Below, in pieces: positions 1 to 6,015 of a stretch of DNA of 21,514 nt (position 1 is its first letter; the number at the start of each line of letters is the position of its first letter). The position numbers and the translations under genes are program-made. The notes under the pieces were generated by a model. It was given only the letters and a program-made list of their open reading frames with translations, did no database searches and was not told where the DNA came from. Source of the stretch: Gp6-AA40 sp046732795 (lineage in GTDB: Bacteria; Acidobacteriota; Vicinamibacteria; Vicinamibacterales; UBA2999); assembly GCA_046732795.1 (NCBI GenBank), contig JBKPNV010000296.1:1-21514 (forward strand). Reading direction: 5' to 3'.

Positions 1-16
1 CCGCAATCGATCAACG

Positions 17-656
17 GTGAATCTGCGCTTCGAGAGCGCGCACGCCGACCGCGATTCACCTCGGGGACGTGATTGTCCGGCGCGGCGCTGTTCGATTTCG
101 GCGGCTCGAGCCGCCTGGTCGGCGTTTCGATGCGATTGTCGGCAACGGGACCGTCGCAGGGCACTCGTTCACGCTCGCGTTGGGACCGCATCCGGTCTAC
201 CACTTCGGCGATGGCGACCTCGATCCCGCGGCACCCGAGAGGATGCCCGCATCACGCTTCCTTTCGTGCGGCGTCAGACGCTGCCCGTGTGCGAGCTTCT
301 CGTCGGACCGGACAAGGACGTCGTCGAGGCCATCATCGATACCGCAGCCCTCATCTCGCTGGCGCCCAGAGCATGCTCGATGCGTATGGCGGCCAGCCGA
401 TCGATCAGCCTCGCGAGTTTCATCTCTCTGCGGACGGCTGGTTGGAGTTCGATACCCCGCCGTACCTCGTGCCAGTGGAAGTCAACGGCCAACCGCTCGC
501 GCTGAGGGTTGGTCGTGTGCCGGACGGTTTCGCATCGACGATGCAGGCGTTAGCCGGAATGCGTTCCTGGTAGGGACCGACCGGCTACTGCACGGCGACG
601 CTCTGACGTACAGCGCGGATCGGCAGTTCTTCTTCATGCATGTTGTCACGCGGTGA
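17..656 (+). pseudogene. Decayed retropepsin-like aspartic protease (three frameshifts)
   Basis: Protein-like sequence runs through three reading frames in turn: frame 3 to about 240, frame 2 from about 235 to 360, frame 1 from about 365 to 520, then frame 3 again to the TGA at 654-656. Read across the joins it gives LPVCELLVGPDKDVVEAIID followed by TAALISLAP, later VPVEVNGQPLALRV, and finally AFLVGTDRLLHGDALTYSAD. This order resembles a retropepsin-fold domain: hydrophobic strand, Asp-Thr-Gly-Ala loop, then a late GTDxL strand. The expected catalytic D-T-G reads D-T-A here (338-346), so the gene looks inactive by substitution as well as by frameshift. The 5' end may lie outside the window. 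The family assignment is an inference from short motifs. That the coding sequence is broken is better supported than which family it came from. Sequencing error is a possible but less likely cause of the shifts. Confidence 0.45.
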
Positions 657-818
657 AGGTGGTTGCGATGCATGCTGCGGCAGGTCGTCACCTTGCCGCT
701 GCGATCGGAGATGGACACGGGCATCGCTCTGCGGCGAAAACCTGGCGTATGACCCAACGTGTCACGTTCGGTTCGTATTCTCGAATCATCGCGAATGTTG
801 CGACGAGGAGACGCCGAT

Positions 819-1040
819 ATGTCTAGTGCCGCGATGCACCTCTCGAGAGAAATCAGGAAATTGTGTGAACGCTGCTGGGAGCGCAAAGCGCGATTCCGAT
901 ATCGCGGCGTCGTGCGTGCCGACAGCGATCACAGACTCTGCTTCGAGTGCTTTCGCTCCGAACGCGATCATCGTCGAGCACATTCGCTCGCCGAAAACAG
1001 GACATTTCCTCGAATGGTCGCGACGAAAGGTGGTCGATGA
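819..1040 (+). CDS. Small zinc-ribbon-like protein (73 aa)
   Basis: The predicted 73-residue basic protein carries two CxxC knuckles, CERC at residues 16-19 and CFEC at 41-44, separated by 21 residues rich in Arg and Lys. This spacing fits a single structural zinc ribbon or treble-clef-like site. The ATG at 819 is chosen over upstream in-frame starts because GAGGAG (805-810) sits 8 bases before it. The stop codon overlaps the next gene's ATG in an ATGA arrangement, so the two are almost certainly cotranscribed and translationally coupled. Many such small proteins bind nucleic acid or a partner protein, but nothing here identifies a target. No signal peptide or membrane segment is visible, so a cytoplasmic location is expected. 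The exact function is unknown. Confidence 0.75.
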   Translation: MSSAAMHLSREIRKLCERCWERKARFRYRGVVRADSDHRLCFECFRSERDHRRAHSLAENRTFPRMVATKGGR

Positions 1041-1996
1041 AGGGTGAGCCAATTAGCGCGGCCTATCGGCAGATGAACCTGCTTGAGCCGACGCTGGAGG
1101 AGATCTACCAGAAGGATTTGCCCACAGTGGCCACGCGGCTCTGGAAGGCCTGCCAGTGGGCAGAGCGCGGCTCTGGCTCGTGGCGGATCGGTGACTACAA
1201 GTACCTGGTGATTTCGATCACGCCGGAGCCGGGCACAACGCTATACGTGCAGTTCTGGTCGGAGCCGGAAGAGGACGTCGTCGCCGAGGTGTGCTCCGGT
1301 GAATGGGCACCGGACGCTCTGAAGTACGTCCAGAACCGGCAGCGCGAGCTGATCCGATCGTTTGGTTACGACACGGGCGGTCGCGCGAAGAATTTCCGCA
1401 AGGTGGTCAGCATCCGCAGCGTCGCCGAAGCAGAGGAGGTCGCGCGCGAGACGCTGCGCATCTTTTACGACTGCTTCGACTATCGCGGCCAGTGGCGGCT
1501 CGAGTTTCACGGCAAGCGGGGCGGACGTGCAGAGAGCGTCCCGGTCTACCAGGCGCTTACGCCGGAGGATTTCGCAAAGCTCGTGGCCAGCGATGGCTAC
1601 ACCGCGACGGTCGCATCGTCCGACGATGGTCCAGTGGTCCTGGCGCAACGCGGTGGCCGTCAAGTCGCTGCTCGCTTGTACGGTCTCCTCCCGAAGAGCA
1701 GTCTGTATCGCGTCATCGTGCTCGACGTGGTTCTCGATCCTGGCGGTCCGATCTCAGACAGCACCCTGGCGGAGCTGAACGGAGCGTTGCCCGACGCCAC
1801 AGTCGTCAGACATGGCGTGTCCGAAATCGCCGTATCGGCAATGCTTCGCCTCGAAGGCGGCGTGACGGCCACCTGGATCCTCAGGTCCTTGGACGCCTGG
1901 CAGTCCGCGGTTCGCGAATGCGAGCGTTCCCTCCAAGCTGACGAGGGAGGCAGCAATTCGCCGAAGACACCCAAATCGCAAGAGCACGTCCACTGA
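1037..1996 (+). CDS. YbjN/TY-Chap-like protein (319 aa)
   Basis: This cytoplasmic-looking protein has no signal peptide or membrane helix. Residues about 50-130 contain the pattern WRIGDYKYLVISI, LYVQFWSEPEED, AEVCSGEW, then an amphipathic stretch and FGY. That pattern resembles the strand-strand-helix repeat of the YbjN / type III secretion chaperone-like (TY-Chap) superfamily. A second, weaker alpha/beta unit follows from about residue 175 to 295. The start at 1037 is preceded by AAAGGTGG (1026-1033) and overlaps the stop of the zinc-ribbon gene (ATGA). A Met at residue 13 is an alternative start. The tail is Ser/Pro/Lys-rich and looks disordered. YbjN-fold proteins are thought to bind peptides or partner proteins, and that role is only inferred here. 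Coupling to a tiny zinc-ribbon protein suggests the two act together. Confidence 0.7.
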   Translation: MKGEPISAAYRQMNLLEPTLEEIYQKDLPTVATRLWKACQWAERGSGSWRIGDYKYLVISITPEPGTTLYVQFWSEPEEDVVAEVCSGEWAPDALKYVQNRQRELIRSFGYDTGGRAKNFRKVVSIRSVAEAEEVARETLRIFYDCFDYRGQWRLEFHGKRGGRAESVPVYQALTPEDFAKLVASDGYTATVASSDDGPVVLAQRGGRQVAARLYGLLPKSSLYRVIVLDVVLDPGGPISDSTLAELNGALPDATVVRHGVSEIAVSAMLRLEGGVTATWILRSLDAWQSAVRECERSLQADEGGSNSPKTPKSQEHVH

Positions 1997-2039
1997 GCAC
2001 GATCGCCGATTCTCGGACATATAGGAGCTCGCGGACCCC

Positions 2040-2071
2040 CACCACACCATTACGAGAGCGAATGGGTGGTG
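2040..2071. repeat. Long hairpin with one bulge, downstream of the TY-Chap-like gene
   Basis: CACCAC (2040-2045), a bulged A, and CCATT (2047-2051) pair with AATGGGTGGTG (2061-2071) around a 9-base loop. This makes an 11-bp stem 44 bases after the stop at 1996. No T-tract follows, so it is not a textbook intrinsic terminator. It could act as a 3'-end stabiliser, or it could be a solitary palindromic repeat. Confidence 0.45.
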
Positions 2072-2301
2072 CCATCGCACTCAATGGAACCCACGCTCCG
2101 TGAACGCATCGCGCTGAGCGGGATGACGGCCTGCTGGAACACGCGATGAGGCACCAGTCTGTCACGCGTGATGATCGCCGTCGGCTGGCGATGTGGCTGA
2201 CCGTGGACGAGCCTGAGCTCCGCGATCCTCGAATGTGGCGATCGACACGGTGCTGCGCGTGGCGCGCGGATTTCTGGGAAACGGCGCGCTGCAGGTTCTC
2301 G
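2072..2301. other. Intergenic stretch with no clear gene; weak coding-like remnants
   Basis: No intact gene with a convincing start was seen between the hairpin at 2040-2071 and the end of the minus-strand basic protein gene. Plus-strand reading gives short protein-like runs in different frames, for example MEPTLRERIALSG from 2083 and TVDEPELRDP near 2200. Slightly further on, VAIDTVLRVARGF appears in another frame. This could be the residue of a degraded gene, but no family is recognisable. Confidence 0.25.
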
Positions 2302-2466
2302 TCACTCTTCAGATCGCCGCTTCCTTTTTGCGGCCTTCGCGCCCTCTTTCCCGAGCGCCGTTCTCGTCTGCTTCGGCAGATGTGCCACTGTCCGCTTCCG
2401 TTTGGCCGCCTTTGCCGCTTTTTTGATATTTCGCCGCGCGGCAGACCGTTGCTTTGATGTCGCCAT
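2302..2466 (-). CDS. Lys/Arg/Ala-rich small basic protein (54 aa)
   Basis: The product begins MATSKQRSAARRNIKKAAKA, then runs through KRKRTVAHLPKQTRTALGKE to a run of Lys and Arg. The composition resembles small histone-like or nucleoid-associated tails, and short hypothetical proteins of this kind are common in soil bacteria. The ATG is at 2466-2464 on the minus strand. Longer in-frame starts exist, but upstream of this Met the sequence loses its coding character. No strong Shine-Dalgarno sequence is visible; an AGCGAG lies shortly upstream. It is the only intact minus-strand gene in the left third of the window and is flanked on both sides by poorly coding DNA. Nucleic-acid binding is inferred from charge alone. 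Confidence 0.6.
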   Translation of the reverse strand: MATSKQRSAARRNIKKAAKAAKRKRTVAHLPKQTRTALGKEGAKAAKRKRRSEE

Positions 2467-2811
2467 ATCATCTCGCTTTGAGATTGGCCTGCATGGCACC
2501 CTTCGCCTGAACTGCTCACGCGACCGATGTCGAGCAGTTGTTGTTGGTGCCCGGGCCATTGCCGACTCACACTGACTGACGTCTACGACGAGTGCAAGAC
2601 GCACTCCGGGCAAGGTTCGCGGCGGACCGCCGACCGTCGAGGTCGAACTCGGCTTCGCCCCGGAATCACCTTTGCACCTAATCTGTGTCGACAACACGGG
2701 CGGTCTGCCGACCCAAACACGGCTCGTCACGGTGATTGGCAGCAATTGCGCTATTCGCGAAGTCACCTGGACACTCGCGTGGTGCGTGGTACTTCGATGT
2801 GAAGGTGATCG
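2467..2811. other. Intergenic region with possible decayed coding sequence
   Basis: No intact gene is supported. Plus-strand fragments look protein-like but lie in different frames. PPTVEVELGFAPESPLHLIC followed by VDNTGGLPTQTRLVTVIGSN is at about 2626-2740. AWYFDVKVIDADPARH then ends at a TGA that overlaps the start of the next gene. They may be one gene split by a frameshift near 2780, or chance. The last bases hold GAAGGTGA (2801-2808), the likely ribosome-binding site of the gene at 2812. Confidence 0.3.
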
Positions 2812-3789
2812 ATGCAGATCCTGCTAGGCACTGACCGCGAGATACTCGTCATTGACGCTGAGCGCGGCACTTCAGTACCGTCGCGCGGAATCACCGACCC
2901 GCCCACATGCGTCGCCGCCGACGAGGTCGTTCACGGACGTGCATGGTGCGGCACCCAGCGCGGCGGCGTGTTCAGGAGCGACGATGGCGGAAGGTCGTGG
3001 GAACCGGTCGGTTTCGCGGGCCGCTTGATCATGGCCGTTGCTGCCAGTCCCGCGGCGCGAGACGTGGTGTGGGCAGGCACCGAGCCGAGCGAGGTCTGGC
3101 GCTCGGGCGATGCCGGAAACACCTGGGAGCAAACCAGCGACTTGACGACGTTAAGCTCTTCGTCCGATTGGTCCTTCCCGCCGAGACCGCAGACCCATCA
3201 TGTTCGGTGGATCGCCTGTCATCCACTCGAGCCCGAACGACTGTGGGTCGCAATCGAGGCTGGCGCGCTCGTGTCCACGATCGATGGTGGCCGCACATGG
3301 CGCGACAGAGTTTCGGGTGGACCGCGGGACACGCACGAGCTCGCCGTTGATCATAACGCGCCGGACACTCTGCGCGTCTCGGCCGGCGATGGATATTACG
3401 AGAGCTACGACGCCGGTGCCACATGGCACTCGCCCAGCTCTGGTCTCGAGGTCCGCTACTTGCGTAGCGTGGCGATTGATCCCGGGCAGCCGGACGTCGT
3501 CGTTGTGTCGGCTTCGTCCGGGCCGCACTCCGCGTACATCGCTGGTCGGTCGGATGGCCGGCTGTATCGCCGTGTTGCCGGCGACCGTTGGGAGCGGGTG
3601 CGTGACGGCTGGCCGAAGTCAGCCAGCACGATCGCGCCTCTGCTCAGTGCCGGCACGAAAGCTGCGGAGCTGTGGGCCGCGGATGAACGCGGCGTGCACT
3701 GCTCGGATGACGGCGGAAGGACTTGGCGGCGCATGGCCCCCTATGGGAGATCGCCAAATCACTTGCAGGCACTCGCGCTGGTCCGCTGA
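2812..3789 (+). CDS. Asp-box (BNR repeat) beta-propeller protein
   Basis: The 325-residue protein contains five Asp-box motifs of the S-x-D-x-G-x-T/S-W type: SDDGGRSW (56-63), SGDAGNTW (98-105), STIDGGRTW (155-163), SYDAGATW (198-205) and SDDGGRTW (298-305). Spacing of about 40-95 residues is that of a WD40/YVTN/BNR-like or sialidase/Vps10-type beta-propeller. No signal peptide is visible and the first residues (MQILLGTDREILVIDAERG) already form a propeller strand, so a cytoplasmic location is likely. The ATG is preceded by GAAGGTGA at suitable spacing. No sialidase catalytic Arg triad or Tyr/Glu pair is apparent, so an enzymatic role should not be assumed. Proteins of this form often serve as binding scaffolds, and the partner is unknown. 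Confidence 0.85.
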   Translation: MQILLGTDREILVIDAERGTSVPSRGITDPPTCVAADEVVHGRAWCGTQRGGVFRSDDGGRSWEPVGFAGRLIMAVAASPAARDVVWAGTEPSEVWRSGDAGNTWEQTSDLTTLSSSSDWSFPPRPQTHHVRWIACHPLEPERLWVAIEAGALVSTIDGGRTWRDRVSGGPRDTHELAVDHNAPDTLRVSAGDGYYESYDAGATWHSPSSGLEVRYLRSVAIDPGQPDVVVVSASSGPHSAYIAGRSDGRLYRRVAGDRWERVRDGWPKSASTIAPLLSAGTKAAELWAADERGVHCSDDGGRTWRRMAPYGRSPNHLQALALVR

Positions 3790-4030
3790 CGAAGACCGCC
3801 CTTGTCCCTCCGATGGACGTTGTCGCTGCTGTTCAGATGGCAGGCGCAACGCTTCTTGCCGGAGATTGTCCGACAGCCGACGACGGTAACGGGCGGGTCG
3901 CGAAGAAGCCTGACCACGGGCCGGCGTCTCTTCGTGTGTGTCGCTTGAGCACCGGCTGTAGAAAGACCTACTGACGGCGGGAAGAGGTGGCGTCACAACG
4001 TTGGTGCTGTCACGTCTTACTCATTGAGAG
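3790..4030. other. Intergenic region, nothing recognised
   Basis: This spans the end of the propeller gene to the start of the Nudix remnant. Both strands were read for continuous protein-like sequence, strong inverted repeats and promoter elements, and nothing convincing was found. Confidence 0.4.
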
Positions 4031-4453
4031 TTGGTCGTGCGACACTGCTCCTGCGGGCTATTCGGTCGAGACGGAAGACTTCTTCTCGGACGACGATCTC
4101 AGGCAAGGGTCTCTACCCGGGCGCCTGGGATCTCATCGGTGGAAATGCGTGACCCTGGGAAACGCCGGAAGCAGCGCTCCTCCGCGAGGTCCAAGAAGAG
4201 ATCGGATCGGTCCCGACGGAATGCTCGCTTCTCGATACGGCGCCGGAACCTACTAACCGGAAAGCGCGTGGCCTTGCCGTGTATCACGTCTTTCTGCTTC
4301 GCCGGGGCCGGATTTAAGCCGTATCTCAGAAATGCAGAGCACGTCGAGCTTGGCTGGTTCACGGCGCGCAACGCGCGCGAACTGAACGTCGCCGATCCGG
4401 TGTACCTCGAGTTGTTCGCCAGGGTCGATGCCATGCAGCGTGGTCGTCACTGA
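4031..4453 (+). pseudogene. Nudix hydrolase pseudogene (two frameshifts, one stop)
   Basis: Three frame segments join into one Nudix protein. Frame 2 gives VVRHCSCGLFGRDGRLLLGR. Frame 1, from about 4106, gives GKGLYPGAWDLIGGNA, a TGA stop (4150-4152), then PWETPEAALLREVQEEIGS and LLDTAPEP. Frame 2 resumes at about 4312 with AGFKPYLRNAEHVELGWFTA and ends at 4453. The Nudix box is G-x5-E-x7-REVQEE, which is complete except that one of the x5 positions is the stop codon. The second shift falls in a CGGGGC run. Nudix enzymes hydrolyse nucleoside diphosphate-linked substrates, and this copy should make no functional enzyme. Two frameshifts plus a nonsense codon argue for genuine decay rather than one read error. 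Confidence 0.8.
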
Positions 4454-4480
4454 ACGTCTTTGAATATCCTCAGTAATGCC

Positions 4481-5032
4481 ATGGATTCCCGCCTCGAGAG
4501 ATTGAAACAATCGCTGCAGTCAGCCGTGGAAGGAATGTCTACCGAGCAATTGAGCTGGCACCGCCCGGGAAAGTGGTGTGCAGCGGAGGTTCTGGAGCAC
4601 TTGTACCTGACGTACGTCGGAACGACCAGAGGACTGCAGAAAGTGATCACGTGCGGCATACCGCTCGCGACGAAGCCATCCATGACGCAACGCACGCTGA
4701 CGTTCGTCGTCACGAAATTGCGCTACATGCCGGCCGGACGAGAGGCGCCGCCAATCGTCCAGCCGAAGGGGCTGTCAGCGGAGCAGGTGCGCAACGAGAT
4801 CTGGGCAAAGCTTGCAGCGATGGACGCGATCATCGGGCAGTGTGAAGCTCGTTTCGGGCGTCATGTCAAGCTACTCGACCATCCGATTCTGGGTGCGCTG
4901 AATGCAGCAGAGTGGAGAGCACTCCACGTGGTGCACGGACGGCATCACCGGAAACAGTTGCTCAGGCTTCGTGAACGTTGCGGTTCCATCAAGGTCGCGA
5001 CCGGTCGACCCGCCTCGCCGACGCACGGTTGA
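4481..5032 (+). CDS. DinB-like four-helix protein
   Basis: The 183-residue protein has the layout of the DinB/YfiT-like metalloenzyme superfamily: an N-terminal helix, then SWHRPGKWCAAEVLEHLYL with the first metal-ligand His, and near the C terminus a helix with HVVHGRHHRKQLLRLRE giving the H-x3-H pair. Between them, LLDHPILGALNAAEWRALH is typical of one bacterial subgroup. The ATG at 4481 is preferred over an in-frame TTG at 4460 because MDSRLERLKQSL starts the first helix. No clear Shine-Dalgarno sequence precedes it. DinB-like proteins include thiol-dependent S-transferases and many of unknown function. The metal site looks intact, so this is probably an active enzyme of unknown substrate. 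It follows the Nudix remnant closely on the same strand. Confidence 0.8.
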   Translation: MDSRLERLKQSLQSAVEGMSTEQLSWHRPGKWCAAEVLEHLYLTYVGTTRGLQKVITCGIPLATKPSMTQRTLTFVVTKLRYMPAGREAPPIVQPKGLSAEQVRNEIWAKLAAMDAIIGQCEARFGRHVKLLDHPILGALNAAEWRALHVVHGRHHRKQLLRLRERCGSIKVATGRPASPTHG

Positions 5033-5071
5033 TCGTCGCCTCCGATACGAATATCTTGGACGCACGAAGCG

Positions 5072-5368
5072 GTGAACTCGGATCTGATATTAGCGATCAA
5101 CGAAAAGCGTCTGATCGAGTTCCTCTACAAAGCCGGACGCTCTCGCATCGCCGAGCCGCACGACTATGGGATCAGCGGCGGTGTCGAGAAGCTCCTCGCG
5201 TATCAAATCAGCGGCGCGAGCCGAAGTGGCGCGCCGCATGGCTGGAAGCACTTCGACGTTGTCGAAATGACTCAGTTGCGTGTGCTCGATCGGCGATTCC
5301 CCGGCTCACGGGCCGACAGCGATCAGCATCATGGCGAATGGGACACGCTGTTCGCCCGCGTGAAATAA
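5072..5368 (+). CDS. WYL-like small domain protein (98 aa)
   Basis: The protein is about one WYL-type domain long: LILAINEKRLIEFLYKAGRS, then IAEPHDYGI, LAYQISGASRSGAPHGWKHF, MTQLRVLDRRF, and a C-terminal helix WDTLFARVK. The order F-x-Y-x-x-G-R, E-P-x-x-x-G, L-x-x-Y-Q-x-x-G, F-x-V, L-x-V-L-D matches the Sm-like barrel of WYL domains, which sense ligands or nucleic acid and usually follow an HTH. No HTH is present, so it cannot be a stand-alone WYL repressor. The GTG at 5072 is the best start in frame, and the ribosome-binding site is weak. It lies 39 bases after the DinB-like gene on the same strand, so cotranscription is plausible. Confidence 0.65.
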   Translation: MNSDLILAINEKRLIEFLYKAGRSRIAEPHDYGISGGVEKLLAYQISGASRSGAPHGWKHFDVVEMTQLRVLDRRFPGSRADSDQHHGEWDTLFARVK

Positions 5369-5419
5369 GCACTCAGGCTCTCTCCTTGAAGCGTCGCAAA
5401 TCTTGCCTCTTGATCCGTC

Positions 5420-5444
5420 GTGACGACGATGCCATCGTCGTCAC
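5420..5444 (+). promoter_or_regulatory. Perfect 11-bp hairpin abutting a Shine-Dalgarno sequence
   Basis: GTGACGACGAT (5420-5430) and ATCGTCGTCAC (5434-5444) are perfect reverse complements around a GCC loop. The AGGAGG ribosome-binding site of the next gene begins at 5445, the very next base. No T-tract follows, so a simple terminator is unlikely. It could be a leader RNA structure limiting ribosome access, an operator, or an mRNA processing site. Confidence 0.55.
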
Positions 5445-5460
5445 AGGAGGCAGCGTCTTC

Positions 5461-5841
5461 ATGATTGACGGACTGAAGCTGACGATCACCGGGGAAGAAC
5501 TGCGGTCGCTTCTGGATCGCCGAATCCACAGCCATCGGCGAAGCGCCGATTATTGGAAGCGCGAACAGGAGCGGACGCCAGACCAGCAAACCGAAGACGA
5601 GCCATTGCTTCCAGATCACATGTGTGCGAATGAGGCGGAGCGGCACGAGTGGCGAGCAGAGGTCATCGCGTTCATTCGCGATCACATCGAGGCAAGAGAG
5701 ACCTATAGAGTCGGAGAAGCGGACCTGGCGTTTGGCGAATTGCTGCCGGACAAGCCGGGCTGGCTGGAGCAGGAGGAATACGAAGAGCGAACCACGTCGG
5801 ATTTCAGCTTGAACAGCTCACGAAGACCGCCGGAGAACTGA
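5461..5841 (+). CDS. Small acidic hypothetical protein (126 aa), C terminus probably frameshifted
   Basis: The start is ATG 5461, with AGGAGG (5445-5450) ten bases upstream. The protein is highly charged: an N-terminal strand-helix unit MIDGLKLTITGEELRSLLDR, then an Arg/Glu-rich helix, a loop LLPDHMCANEAERHEWRAEV, and a helix FIRDHIEARETYRVGEADLA leading to GWLEQEEYEERT. No known family is assigned; the pattern suggests a soluble helical protein. After codon 111 (5791-5793) the sequence becomes SDFSLNSSRRPPEN and stops. In the frame starting at 5793 the protein-like sequence continues as VGFQLEQLTKTAGELTSAQF and ends at TAA 5889-5891. One base is therefore probably missing near 5795, and the ancestral product would have been about 143 residues. 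Confidence 0.7.
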   Translation: MIDGLKLTITGEELRSLLDRRIHSHRRSADYWKREQERTPDQQTEDEPLLPDHMCANEAERHEWRAEVIAFIRDHIEARETYRVGEADLAFGELLPDKPGWLEQEEYEERTTSDFSLNSSRRPPEN

Positions 5842-5905
5842 CCTCGGCGCAGTTCGCACTCGCGACGCCATCGAGCAACGACGAGAAGTAAGCGCGGCCG
5901 ACGGT

Positions 5906-5987
5906 TCGAGCCCCCGCTCGAGAGTGCGGTGCATTGCCAGGCGCTCACCAGGTATGAGCTGATGCAGCACTCCGCGCTGTGGCGCGG
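5906..5987. promoter_or_regulatory. Two hairpins in the leader region of the transporter gene
   Basis: The 124 bases before the transporter contain TCGAG (5906-5910) pairing with CTCGA (5917-5921), and CCGCGC (5972-5977) pairing with GCGCGG (5982-5987) around TGTG. The first could be part of the 3' end of the preceding transcript. The second sits 29 bases before the GTG start. No match to the conserved core of a c-di-AMP riboswitch was seen. Confidence 0.3.
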
Positions 5988-6015
5988 CGGCAGCATCCTT
6001 GCTGATCGCCGATGA

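Noticed and set aside
640..1047. Cys-rich 135-codon frame
   Set aside because: It is out of frame with the zinc-ribbon gene, which has the better ribosome-binding site and the paired CxxC motifs.
1881..2570. 229-codon minus-strand open frame
   Set aside because: It is Arg/Ser-rich shadow sequence overlapping the TY-Chap-like gene and contains no recognisable domain or start signal.
4150..4152. TGA in the Nudix box as a selenocysteine codon
   Set aside because: Two frameshifts lie in the same gene, the position is not catalytic, and no downstream SECIS-like hairpin was seen.
5901..5921. GGTTCGAGCCCC resembles a tRNA T-arm
   Set aside because: The flanking bases do not form the 5-bp T stem, and no acceptor, D or anticodon arm is present upstream.
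5892..6015. Possible c-di-AMP riboswitch before the KimA-like gene
   Set aside because: Only two simple hairpins are present. The conserved ydaO-type core was not found and the space is short.
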